From NCBI GenBank assembly GCA_016748015.1, contig JAAOMT010000694.1:248001-312000 (forward strand): a stretch of DNA of 64,000 nt. The letters run 5' to 3'. The notes below the pieces were generated by a model. The model had not been told where the DNA came from. It made no database searches and saw only the letters and a program-made list of their open reading frames with translations. Position numbers and translations under genes: made by a program. Below are positions 9,605-20,475 of this stretch, in pieces; position 1 is the stretch's first letter, and every line of letters starts with the position of its first letter. This DNA comes from Geosiphon pyriformis (lineage: Eukaryota > Glomeromycota > Glomeromycetes > Archaeosporales > Geosiphonaceae).

Positions 9605-11768
9605 TCAGGACACCTGAGCAATCTCTCGAGCTTGTGCAAAAAATAATCTCGCTTCATGTTCTGTTTGATTGGCAATACAGTAGGAATTTCCTAAAAGATA
9701 ATAATTTTAAAAATGATTCGAGCCAGAAGACGGTTATCATGAACGAGTAACTTTGTTGAGATACCTCTGGGTACGCAAAATTGACCACCAATGGGTATTC
9801 GGAATTTTGATTTGTGTATAGTTATTGTAACCATTCCTTTAATTACATAGAAGGTCTTCCATATTCAAAACAAATGATATTAATTGCCATTAAATTATAT
9901 TTAGTAACAAACAAACAATCTTATTTACTTTGGGAAAACCCTTACCATTATACTGTCCTTGGTGTTTTTAGTTGGCTTTTCTGTTCCTTTGGGCAAGAAA
10001 ATGATACCAGTCGATAGAAATTCGCCTTCAGAAAATGATTTTTGGAACTTGTAATCATGGCTGTTGATATATTTAGGCTTTAACATTGAGGGCATAACGA
10101 CAACCTCTATGATTCAAATAAGTTTGAGTTTGAGTTTTTCCACATAAGAGATGAGAATGCAATTTTTTAACTCACGTCGAATCTCCTCGGAGCCATCGGT
10201 ACCCCATTCTACGACTTGAGCTTCACCATTTGTTTCTTCTTCAACAAAGCCATCTTCCTCTTCTTTTCGACGTTTTTGCGACTTTTTTTCAGATGTCCCA
10301 CGTCTTCTTTTGTGATAAAATTCAGTATTGTGGTTTTCATCATCCGAGAATCGGATCACCTCTTTGATAACAGGAACTGGAGTTGATCCTATTTTCGGAC
10401 ATTGGAAGAGAAACCCAAAACAAGAAGAGATTAATAGGAGAAATGGTTGACGGAATGATTGAACTTCAGATGACTAACCTTCCACCGGCCGTCCATATAC
10501 AACTTTCTCATTTCGCCAGAATTTCAAGGGCTTTATGCGGTTACGTGTACCTCTGCGTACTTTTCAGCAAATTGAAAAAACACATGAAACAAAACCCATA
10601 ATTACATTACAGAATTAATAAAATTGAACGTACATCCTTCCCCAGTATCATCCTTTGAAGCAGCGGCTTTTTTCTTATTCGTTGCTTTAGGTGGATTAAT
10701 CTTTTTTTTAGGTTTAATAAGCTGTATATTTTTGTCCTTAGGACCACTCTCTTCAATTTCTTGTTGGTAATCTTCATTATTATTTATTCCCAAATTAAAA
10801 GATTTATCATTTCCATCAGCTTCCGACACAGTTTCAGGTTTTTCGTCAGCGGTTTTTCTGGGTGAAAGTTTGGTAACCGCGGGAACAATAAATTCTTCCT
10901 CTTCTTCTTCTTCTTCTTCTTCTTCTTCTTCTTCTTCTTCTTCCATGTAGTCATTGGAACATAATTTGTCGACTTCTTCAAATCGATTATCATCTTTGAA
11001 TAAATAGGATTTTTGTTTTAGATTATGTGGTACAAATTCTCCAAATTTTAGTATGGAAGATTCATGTGCAGTCAAGAGGAAAAGTGAGCAAAATTCCCTG
11101 CCTTCCATTACAATTTCCATTGATATCTCCTCACTAATAGTAGTCTCGTTTCTAATAAAAGACGCCTCTTGTTGCGACTCACTATTGGGTTGTTCTTGAG
11201 CCGGCTGCAATTTGGCCACATTAAAGAAGTCGTCAATATCTTGAAGACCATCCGAGTCATTTTTAACTTTCCCTTTTACGGTCAAGCCCGTTTTTCTAGA
11301 AAAAATGTCAAATAAGAAAGTCTGAAAACTATTTTTCGAGGCAGGATTTCCCTAGGCTTTGAAAATCCTCTACCTTCCACGAACCCCAATTTCTGCAATA
11401 AATTTGTTGGCTCTCTTGGTTTTAAGCTTATTAAAATTGCTGGCGTGTATCATTGTTTCCTCGCTAGAATTGGTTTCATTTCTATCGGGAGACCCTCCTT
11501 GTTGTGATCCAACGTTGGAAGATTCTCGTCGTGACTGCGAATCCACCCCATTAAAGAAGTCGTCAATGTCTTCAAGGCCATCTATATCTTTTTTAACGTT
11601 CTCCTTAACAGTTATGCCGGTTTTTCTAGAAGCGGGTAAAGTTAGAATTGGGAACTATTTTTATGAACAAGTATTAAATTTTGATCGAATTCACCTTCCA
11701 CGAACCCCAATTTCTTCAGTAAACTTGTTCACCCTTTTAGTTTTGCGTGAAATATCGTCACTGGGCAT
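9605..11768 (-). CDS. MIF2: inner kinetochore protein CENP-C / Mif2, with duplicated N-terminal motif
   Basis: Eight exons, all phase-consistent: 11768-11695, 11625-11374, 11295-10634, 10559-10479, 10388-10176, 10106-9946, 9855-9765, 9690-9605, giving 539 aa from ATG 11768 (MPSDDISRKTKRVNKF). Mif2/CENP-C binds CENP-A nucleosomes and recruits the outer kinetochore (Mis12/MIND). Residues 11-50 carry the N-terminal Mif2 motif (GVRGRKTG...DGLEDIDDFFN) and residues 95-134 repeat it. Next come an acidic linker with ~18 consecutive Glu and a basic stretch. The CENP-C motif is at ~330-356 (RRGTRNRIKPLKFWRNEKVV, then YGRPVE). The C-terminal cupin dimerisation domain is at ~428-539 (PKGTEKPTKN, FYVIKGMVTITI, GGQFCVPRG, ARLFFAQ). 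The domain signatures leave little doubt. The duplicated front is the oddity; see Findings. Confidence 0.95.
10893..10945. repeat. coding TTC/GAA microsatellite (poly-Glu in CENP-C)
   Basis: Nearly pure (TTC)n on the plus strand, read as GAA codons on the minus strand and giving about 18 Glu in exon 3 of CENP-C. Confidence 0.95.
11217..11738 (-). repeat. 84-codon tandem duplication in CENP-C, intron included
   Basis: The segment NKF..EIGVRGR / intron / KTG(I/L)TVK...DGL.DIDDFFN occurs twice. The introns (11694-11626, 69 bp; 11373-11296, 78 bp) split the same Arg codon (GGAAG|GT ... CTAG|AAAAAC). The exon between them is 252 bp, exactly 84 codons. Similarity continues past the motif (SQQ, RNET and SEE in both copies). 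Confidence 0.9.
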
Positions 11769-12157
11769 CGAGCTTTCTTTTATTTATGTCCAAGGTTAGA
11801 AACTTCAAGGTTGAAGGAGACAAGTATTCTTTGCAAAAGTTGAAGTGGGAAATAACTCTTCTCACCAGCGTTATGTATTGATATTTTTTTAGTAGAACAC
11901 CAAACAGAAATCAGCACACTGCTCGTGACCTGATAATCATGGGTGACACTAAAAGCTTGACATCTGCGCACCAAATTGACTCGTGAAAAAAGATTTGAAT
12001 ATCAAAGATAATTTTAGATTTCATATTTTCCAATTTAATTGGAATCAAAAAATAGAAAATTTATTTATTTTTAAAATAGTAAGTCACAATAAACAAAAAT
12101 ATTTTCATGATGCTTTTAACTAGGTAAACTTGTTTGCTGGCAAAAAAGTTGTATTAA
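11769..12157. other. intergenic, upstream of CENP-C
   Basis: 390 bp between the CENP-C start and the stop of the next minus-strand gene. It should contain the CENP-C promoter. I see no recognisable element and no gene. Confidence 0.5.
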
Positions 12158-12704
12158 TTATTTAAAACAGGGTGGTAAAATAGTCAACCACTTCATTTCA
12201 TCGTATAGCATTTCCCCTTCAAGGCAACAACTAACAGATATTATTTGTTTGTAATTGATTTTGTGAAACAAATCCATTTTTTTGCATTTTATGCACTTGC
12301 CGAACGTCACCATTTGTTCGTTAACTGACGATTGATCTGCATGCTCATGCAACATCACCTGTCAGTCATTTCTGCTATGGTAAGGCTTGATTTTCTACAA
12401 ACAGTCAAAGAAGTCACACGGTGGTTCGAAAACGCTGGCTGAACTTTCTCGTTGCACGTTTCTTTAATGTTTCTTGCTCTCCAGTTCCCGCGAATCGTCT
12501 CTTAATGCCCAACAAATTTTCTCTGTAAGTTTGCCGAAACTTTGAGAATTTTTTGTTGCTATAATGGGCTGCTATAGTTGATAAAATGGTTTCGGCATCT
12601 GGTGTGTTAGCTTTGACCCAATCCTTTTTAAACTTTTGATTTACTTTTTGATTATAGAAAACGGTTTGTCCGTTCGTGTTCACGACGTAATCGGGAAAGC
12701 GGAC
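12158..12704 (-). CDS. hypothetical protein, two exons
   Basis: I do not recognise this protein. Exons 12704-12420 and 12358-12158 join in phase 0 through an intron GTGTGA...CTGACAG and give 161 aa. The proposed start is Met at 12704 (MVRFPDYVVNTNGQ); the frame is open further upstream to 12782 but without an ATG. It is basic (KKFSKFRQTYRENLLGIKRR, RATRKFSQRF), with a C-terminal part reading HEHADQSSVNEQMVTFGKC, where Cys-x2-Cys (KCIKCKK) and later Cys-Cys might bind metal. Base composition and codon use resemble the island genes, so it looks real. The proposed ATG lies only 35 bp from the divergent MATH-BTB ATG. It could be one member of a lineage-specific family. Confidence 0.5.
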
Positions 12705-12739
12705 CATCAGCACCTGCCAGAAGCAACGAACTTCGTGAT

Positions 12740-14046
12740 ATGACTTCCGACCCAGCAGCACGACCGCTCTCAAAACATTCACAGGATCATTTTACTTATT
12801 CATGGCCTATACGCAGCTTTAATGAACTTGTAAATTTTTATCCAAACGGAGGCTTTGTTCTCAGTGAACGTTTTTGGTCACCACGGCCTCCTTATAACAA
12901 CGATTCAACCACAAAAAACAAAGATTATCCATATTTATGGCGTATCAAATTATATCCGAATGGAGTAAACGATGCAGCAAAAAATCATATCTCCTTATAT
13001 CTTGTAGCAATTCAAACACCCTATGAGAAACAAAATAACATTACATTCCGAGATAAAATGTTTCGATTAGAGGTCTTTCGACTCAACCCTGATCCTTCAT
13101 CTTCATCTTCATCTGCAACTCCCATTTTAATTCGCAATGAAACTTTTACAATGAAATTTGAATTTGAAGGGCTGGATGATTTCGGCCGTCACCGATTTTG
13201 CTCTTTCGATAATTTATTTCCAGGTGGTGATTCATCGACAGATGTGGATTTATTAATAAGAGTGAAAATCTTTAATAACGCAACACCGACGGTTGAAGAG
13301 CCCGTGGAACTGATTGAATCGGAATTTCCTTCTTTCAAACAACATTTGGATGATGGTCGATTCAGTGATATAGAGTTCACGTTCGATTGTGGTTCCAGAA
13401 TCAAAGCACATCGAATAATACTTGCCACAAGATCATCATATTTCGAAAAATTACTTGGAGATAAATGGCGAGAAGGACAGGTATGTTCTCACGAATCGTT
13501 ATATGAAAAAGTTCCATTACAAAAATTTCCAAAAAATGTAATTAAATTCAATCAGTTTTGACTTGTGATGCCTTAGATGAAAACAATCCCAATCAAACAT
13601 ATGGAATACACCACATTTCGATCCATATTATATTATTTATATACTGGAAAACTTGACGAAGGATTGGAGTTTGACGTGTTAAAAGATGTCTATTCAAAAG
13701 CTGATATGTTGAATTTAGAAAAATTGGAAGAGATTGTTGCGGATAGAATTGCTGACATGGTGGACCTAGATAATTGGGATGAGATATTAATGTTGGCATG
13801 GGAAGTCGGTGATACACATCTAAAAGAGGCTGCACTCAATTATGCTGTATCAAAATGGACCGAGATAAGAGATGGGGAAAATATGAAACGTGTAATGGGT
13901 TGTGGTAAGTCTCCTGGATTTTTACCCAAAGCTGTGGTTTTGCTGTCCATTTTTCCTGATTTCTCTTTAAATATTTATTTATAGGGAATATGGATTGGGT
14001 CGAGGAATTGATGTCTGCAGTGTTTCGAAATAAATTTTATTCATGA
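12740..14046 (+). CDS. MATH-BTB (POZ) domain protein
   Basis: Exons 12740-13480, 13577-13904 and 13985-14046 join in consistent phase (introns GTATGT...TTAG and GTAAGT...ATAG), giving 376 aa. Residues ~17-170 look like a MATH domain (HFTYSWPI near its start, WRIKLYPNG, YLVAIQTPY, FDNLFPGG). Residues ~195-300 are a BTB domain (LDDGRFSDIEFTFDCGSRIK, AHRIILATRSSYFEKLL, then FRSILYYLYTGKL in exon 2). A helical BACK-like tail follows. Such proteins are usually substrate adaptors for Cullin-3 ubiquitin ligases, but that role here is family-level inference. Expanded BTB families are common in arbuscular mycorrhizal fungi. The start at 12740 is the first ATG of the frame; an intron acceptor-like CACAG at 12783 leaves room for another model. 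Confidence 0.85.
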
Positions 14047-15640
14047 ACATTATAATACAATCGTTTCCCTTTTTCATTACAACATCCAATTACGGGCCAA
14101 ACATTACTCGGCTTACCGTTGTGTACAAATACTAATGATCATAAAATTCTAATGAATATTGTAACCTATAATTCTTAAATAAACAAAACCGTCAACCGAT
14201 TCCGTTTCACAATCTCCTCCGCGGTTTCGGCTTAGGAAACTAAAGATTTGGGATATTATACTTCATCAAATGTAACAACTAGGCACAAAAAGTCAGGGAC
14301 CAACATCTGCCTTTAAGAGAAAACCAGGTTGCCCAGCTTTCTGTTTTGAGCTGTCAAAAATCGCAGTAAAGGTTATTTCATCTTTCCGTGATTTAATCAA
14401 AGATTGCCAATTAAATATCTGGCATCTTCGAGGGTAACGGATGGTTGTGATATAGAAAGGTTGTTGAAAGATCAAAAACAATTGCAAAGACCATTTATTT
14501 TTTTAACATTGACTCGGAGCCTAAGGTTGTCAGATCAAACATGAATATAGGATTTGCGAGATTGAATTGAAGAATGAATACTGAAATTGAAAAATAAAGC
14601 AGATTAATGTCAGGAATGCAAGCCTTCTAATCTCAAAAAGAAATGAACAAAAGGTTTCAAATATTTAAATAGCAGCTTTAGATGCCAATTAATGAACCTC
14701 TAAAGAGGCAGAAGCATGCCGTAAGCGAGGATTTATAGGCAGATATAATTCTTTAGTCTTTTAAATAAAATCTAAAGAAAAAAGAGCGTGAATCTAACCC
14801 AGGAATATCTCACCTTTATTAAAACTTGATAATATACATGATTTGATAAGAACTTGGGTTTTGAGAGGATTAAGAAATTAGTTATTTTGGGTAAATTCAA
14901 AAGAATCGAATGATCGTTATCCAAATAATTCACAATGCTTTCATTCTGCTAATGTTATCAAGAATCCAATTTAAAATAGGTATCAGAGAGGCATTTTTTC
15001 TACACAACGAACAAAAAAACACAAAATGGTTCATGTTTATTGGGTTCAGTTTGAAACAGCCTTAAATTTTGTAATATATTCATCATATAGATATTTTTTT
15101 TACTTGGATTTTGTTGAAATAGCTGGATATATTTTGAAAATTAAAGTTCATACATACCTTTATTTCTTTCCTGTTGGGGATTTTTTCAGGTGGCTTTACC
15201 TAAGGCAATCCACCGCTTATAGGACTGGGAGGTCAAAAGTAATAAATGAGGATAAAGGTTTTATTTTAAGAAGCTGAAAGGCAAAACGAAGACAAAGAAT
15301 CATTGCTCAAGTATTATTTGGGAAAAAAAAAATTACCTGTGATTATATGTGTGTGAGCGATCTACATGATTAGAAGCCATCATAGATTTCATTTTTTTGG
15401 AAGTAAATAATGATTCTGATTACAAGGGGTCTTTTAATGCTTTATATCTTTTAACCATTATTGGCGAAAGTTTTTTCATAAATCACGATTTATCATATTA
15501 ATTGATCCTTAATAAAATCGTCAAACTTTTTCTGTGATGTAAGAAATTAATTATCCAATAAGACAAAATTTCCTCGGGAAAAATTCTCAACAACTGAAAT
15601 CATAATCATCTGTTCTTTATTTAAAATTACGGTTTCTTTT
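14047..15640. other. 1.6-kb intergenic region between convergent genes
   Basis: Lies between the 3' ends of the MATH-BTB gene and SPB4. A minus-strand open stretch at 14293-14487 contains a coding-like piece (LIKSRKDEITFTAIFDSSKQ) that might be a relic of a domestic gene. It has no convincing start or neighbours. The rest is AT-rich with nothing recognisable. Confidence 0.5.
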
Positions 15641-18477
15641 TTACGCTTCTAATGTATCAGAAGAATTCCCAACTTCTTGATCAAATTCATCCCGTGCCAG
15701 TTTGCCTTGTCGTAACTTTTTCGCTAATCGTTCTTCTTTCTGAAGTTCCTCCCATTCATCAAGATCATCCTCCTCATCCTCATTTGATTTCTTGGGGTGT
15801 TCAATCTCGTCAGCTTTACGTTTCTTCGCGTAATCTCTTTTCCGTTCCTTTTTCAGGCGTCGTTCCATTTTTCTTTCTTTAGCCATTTTTTTTTGTGACC
15901 ATGGTTTAGATATTTGATTTTGTCGTTTGCTGGATAAGGAATAATAAGAATTTATTAGAAATTTATCTAAGAAAATCTAAAGAACTCGAGAATGATTCGA
16001 AGTTTGTTTACGCGTCTATTGATATACTAGTAGCTAACTTTTCTTTTGCTTTAGTTAATAAATGTTGCCGTTTTTTTTCTCGTGCCTTGTCCGCATATTT
16101 GTATTCATCCATCTGGTAAAGAATTGATTATATATATTAGTGATATGATGAGTAAAGATGCGAAAATTTTCCTGCCATAACTAACATTTAGGTCCAGGTT
16201 CTCAAATTCTACTGGACGGTCCTTTAATTCAGGCATCTTGGGTAACTAAGAGAGGTTAAGATGAAAAAAATTTATTTCAAAGATCAATTGATTTGGATGA
16301 ATTCAAAAATCAATAAATCACCCGTATTAATCCATAACCTTTGGCAACCTTTCCCAGATCTAGATCTTTTAATCGAAAGATAAATGTCGCATCATGCTTT
16401 GAATATGAGCGAACATAAGAAACAAAAGCCTTTGTTCCCTAAGAAAGTTATAAATTATCTATAAGCAGCCGCTGGTAAAGAAGGCTTGCTTAAATTGGAG
16501 CTTTACCTTGTCATAATAGTCCCGATCAGTGGCGACAAGCTGTCGAATTTGGTTTAAAAATATTTCGTTATCTTGATCTACTTTGGGAAGTATTGTTTCC
16601 GAAACACCATCATCTATGTTATCATCTAAAGTACTTTGGAACGAAAGACTATCTGTAAGGAGGTATGGCCGCTTTTGCAAAGGAATCTTTCGAATTTTTA
16701 GAAAATCTAATGAAAAAAAGAAAAAACGGAGGAGGATGATTGCGAAAAATTTTCAATCCGAAAATTTAAGAATTTTTTATTATAGACAAACCTATATAAA
16801 CTTCTTCCCTGCCTCTTCCCAAAAATAGTAGTGCCTTCCCTAATCTTCCTGCTCGAGCCGTCCTTCCGCATCGATGTGCAAATACTTTAGGATCTTGTGG
16901 GGCATCCATTTGTATCACGACATCTACATCAGGAAGATCAAGCCCTCGCGCAGCCACATCCGTGCATAAAAGAAGAGCGGGAGATGTTCGAGGTATATTC
17001 AGAAATGCTTGGTAAGTTGCTTTCAAATGTAATAGAAATTTTAAATTATTATCTAGATCTATTCACAGGATTTTTTTACAAAACAAATATATACCCACCC
17101 GATCGACGTTTGGGTTTCATTTGTCCATGGAGCGAATGGATCAAGAATGATTTGAATTGTGGCATATTTGAAAGAATCTGAGATTTTAAAGGTGAATTAT
17201 TACTTATCTTTTTTATTTAAATTGAGGATTGATTATATACTTTGTAAAAATAATCCACGGAGGCACAAGTAGCAAAATAAATAATATATTTTTTTGCAAT
17301 TTTTTCCGATTTCAAAAAACGCCATAATTGTGAAAGTTTTTGATGTGGTTCGCATACTACGTAACTGATTTCTAATCTTTTTAAAAATTGATTTGGTTAA
17401 TACATGTTCCGATGACAAATAATGATCAAAGAGAAGATTTTAATGGAAAAAATAAGAGATACGTGGATGGGATTCGTTGTTCATCTTTTGAATGAAGATC
17501 TTCAACTTTGACCTTAATCTTCACTGGATTTCTCAATCCTGTTCTTACGATCTCCGTCATTCCATCAGTCATGGTTGCCGAAAACAAACCAGTACGTCTT
17601 TGTCGTGGTAAATACGCAATAATATTGTTCAACGATTGTGAGAATCCCATATCCAACAATCGATCTGCTTCATCAAGTACCAAGATTTCAAATTCTCTAG
17701 TATCAGTTAAACTCCTGACACTATTTCTACCGGCGATCAAATCTTCTAATCTACCCGGTGTCCCGATTACAATATCAGGACCTATTTCTAAAAATCGACT
17801 TTGATCTTCTAATATATTTGATGTCCCACCAATAAATAGAGCGTGGGTAAGAGGTATAGTTGAATCTTTGAGAAAGATGGAAAATACAGATGATATTTGT
17901 AACGCCAATTCTCTTATCCACAATGGATCAAATTACTTTGATTAATAATATGAAATGAAAGCTTGGATCAAAAAAAATCTTGATTATTTGAAGGAAATCT
18001 ATATAATTACCTGGTGGGGGTAATTACTAAAGCACCTAGCTCATTTTTTCGTAAAGGATGTTTACGATGCATCAATTTCTCCAAGATGGGGATCACAAAT
18101 GCAAGTGTTTTCCCAGAACCAGTAACTGCCTAAAATCAACCAGTTCCAAATTTTTGAAAATTTAAAAACACATTCCCGGAATTATTTCGTATCAGTCATT
18201 CTTTCTTGATAACTAATAATAAAATGGTACCTCCACCACAACATCTTTATTTTGCATGAATAAAGGAATAACACTCGATTGTACGGGCGTCATCTCTGTA
18301 AATCCCATAGTCATCAATGTATCTAAACTGCAAAAGAATTAATTTAGATTCAATTTTAGAAAAATTGATGATCCTGTTCAATTGACTTGGATAGATAATA
18401 TAGAAATACATTGATTGACTTAATTTTGGATTTAATGTGGCCCATGAACCGGCAATTTTTGGTGCCATGTATGACAT
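15641..18477 (-). CDS. SPB4: DEAD-box RNA helicase Spb4/DDX55 (60S ribosome biogenesis)
   Basis: Twelve exons, all phase-consistent: 18477-18410, 18327-18231, 18129-18011, 17912-17463, 17364-17241, 17177-17099, 17007-16792, 16706-16507, 16438-16322, 16245-16186, 16112-16012, 15929-15641, giving 639 aa (yeast Spb4 606, human DDX55 600). Visible helicase motifs are Q motif GFTEMTPVQ (~30), Walker A AVTGSGKT (56-63), PTRELA, GTPGR, DEAD (175-178), SAT (206-208), [20 protein letters not shown] and [10 protein letters not shown]. The C-terminal extension ([19 protein letters not shown]) and the basic, charged tail ([16 protein letters not shown]) are typical of Spb4 rather than other DEAD helicases. 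It acts in the nucleolus on pre-60S particles by family knowledge. It is divergent from RPS10, another ribosome-assembly-related gene. Confidence 0.96.
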
Positions 18478-18840
18478 CCTTTATTATCCTTTGAATGAAT
18501 AGAGTAAGGTTTCTCTGGTAAATAAGAATTGCATAACGAATAATATATTTTCACAATCATGATCTTAACTTGATCTTATAAATTAATTTTGATCCATAAT
18601 GATTAGGTAGATCATGTGACATAGAAAAAAAATAAAAATCATACTATGGAAAATTAACCAAACTTCTTCGTTCGGTTGTAAAGGTAAGCGGAGGATTACA
18701 GCAACAAGGTCATGGAACACTCCTCAGTTTTAGAAAACGCTACAAGAATTTCTGTTTAAAAGAGAATACTTGATTTTTTTTATGATAGTTTATTTAATTA
18801 ACGCAAGAGTTTTTTTCTATCAGATAAGGTAGCGAAAAAA
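18478..18840. promoter_or_regulatory. shared upstream region of SPB4 (-) and RPS10 (+)
   Basis: 363 bp separate the two divergent start codons, so the promoters of both genes must lie here or overlap the neighbour. No TATA-like or ribosomal-gene motif stands out. The bidirectional arrangement of two ribosome-related genes suggests possible co-regulation, which is inference. Confidence 0.5.
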
Positions 18841-19546
18841 ATGCTTATTCCCAAGCAAAACCGCAAACTTATCTACGAGAACCTTTTCAAGGGTAAATTA
18901 TCATTATTCAATATTCTTTTCTTGACATTCAAAAATTATCTCAATCATCTTATTCTTCTTGATAAATATTATAAAAAGAGGGTGTCTTGGTAGCCAAGAA
19001 AGATTTCAACGCCCCAAAACACCAAGATATCGATGTTCCAAATTTACAAGTGATCAAAGCTTGTCAAAGTCTTAATTCAAAAGGATTTGTGAACACACAA
19101 TTCTCTTGGCAATATTACTACTATTCCTTGACTAATGAAGGGATAGAATACCTTCGTGAATTTTTACATTTGCCTTCGGAAATCGTTCCAGCTACGTTTA
19201 AGAAACAGGCTCGTCCGGCTGGACGGTCACCACGTGGTAAGTTTAGTTTTTTATTTTTAATGCCAATGATGAAATAGTTTGAGAATCAAGAAGTTGAGAA
19301 AGAGGGTGAATCAAATTCAAAACTCTTTTAAAAAGAGAATATAACTTTGAATCTTTTTATAATTGAATCCCATTCACAGAGGAAGGTGGAAGAGATGGTG
19401 TGTATCGTGCACCTCAAAGAAGTGATCGTGGAGAATACCGTCGTCGTGAGGAGGGTGGGGAAGGTAAAAAAGAAGGAGCTTCTGGTGATTATCGACCGGA
19501 ATTCCGAAGTTCTGGGGGAATTGGTCGTGGTCGTCATCAGGAATAA
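18841..19546 (+). CDS. RPS10: 40S ribosomal protein S10 (eS10)
   Basis: Exons 18841-18892, 18979-19236 and 19380-19546 join in phase 1 throughout, giving 158 aa (typical eS10 is 105-165 aa; fungal and animal forms differ in tail length). The start [44 protein letters not shown] and [20 protein letters not shown] are hallmark eS10 sequences. The basic, Gly/Arg-rich C-terminal tail ([29 protein letters not shown]) ends the protein. The product is a component of the small-subunit head near the mRNA entry. The first intron lies just after the 17th codon, an early position usual for ribosomal-protein genes. Confidence 0.97.
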
Positions 19547-20475
19547 ACTCCCATCATCAAAACCGAACTAATCACCACTTTACGTATATCCTTATCTTAC
19601 ATATCAACTGACACATGTATGATTGACCATATGATAATGATGTACTAAATCGTATATCTTATTACAAAACCTTAGTGGTAAAGCATAGAGTCGGGAAAGC
19701 TCCAGCAAAATTTTTGACTAAATAGTTAGAAAGAATTCATAATCTGATATTCAAGCCTCAATCCTCCATATTACTCATTAGTTGGAAAAAGGTTAAAGCC
19801 AAGTCTAGAGTTTAAAAGCAATAAAATTAAATTTGAATCAAAAATATTTCATGGAACAAAATAGGATATATCTAAACATAAATATTCTAAATTGATAAAC
19901 CTAAAGTTATGTTAAATAATATATTGACGGACTCTACCTTTTCCAAAATTATATTGCGAGTGAGGCTACACTTAATAAAAGCAAATATCGTATGATGCAT
20001 GCAGCCAAAAATTATTAATATACATATAAATGATCCGATTAAAAGTTATAACGCCCAAGGTTTCCTAGGAGTTGGCATTATTTGTAACAATGACAAATTT
20101 TTCCTTTCTAGTTGGAACCTATAATTTTGACCAATATAAATTGTCTGCCCGATGGTCTTTCAACTATTATTATGTCCTACATAGTACATGTATATACTAT
20201 ATTTTAATGTTATAGTAATTTCTTTAAATTATTATTTTTACTGAAAAAAACCCTTCTTGGACAATTTGCCTGAGGCGTGGACGATGCCTAAATCAGGTTA
20301 AAACGCTCGACCTTGAAGATTGATTCAAGATTACATAAATTAGAACTGAACCACTTTCACTACCAACTATTTTTACCAGTTCTGAAAAAAACATTATTTG
20401 AAATTGAAACTTGAGATCTTGAGTTTTTTCACCGTTTGATATTTGCTAACTTTAAAATATACAAACCCACACAAA
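19547..20475. other. intergenic, between RPS10 and the PP2C gene
   Basis: 929 bp, AT-rich, tandem genes on both sides. It must hold the RPS10 terminator and the PP2C promoter. I checked for tRNA-like A and B boxes and found no credible pair. No other feature is seen. Confidence 0.5.

Noticed and set aside
9814-10017. Plus-strand open frame opposite CENP-C exons
   Set aside because: It is the antisense of the cupin exons and an intron, whose minus-strand reading matches CENP-C in detail.
10784-10993. Poly-Lys frame within CENP-C
   Set aside because: Alternative frame of the poly-Glu GAA tract.
15026-15277. 83-codon plus-strand open frame in the BTB-SPB4 spacer
   Set aside because: Hydrophobic, AT-driven composition, no domain, no splice partners.
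19670-19720. tRNA-like A box (TTAGTGGTAAAGC) downstream of RPS10
   Set aside because: No matching B box, anticodon stem or acceptor pairing.
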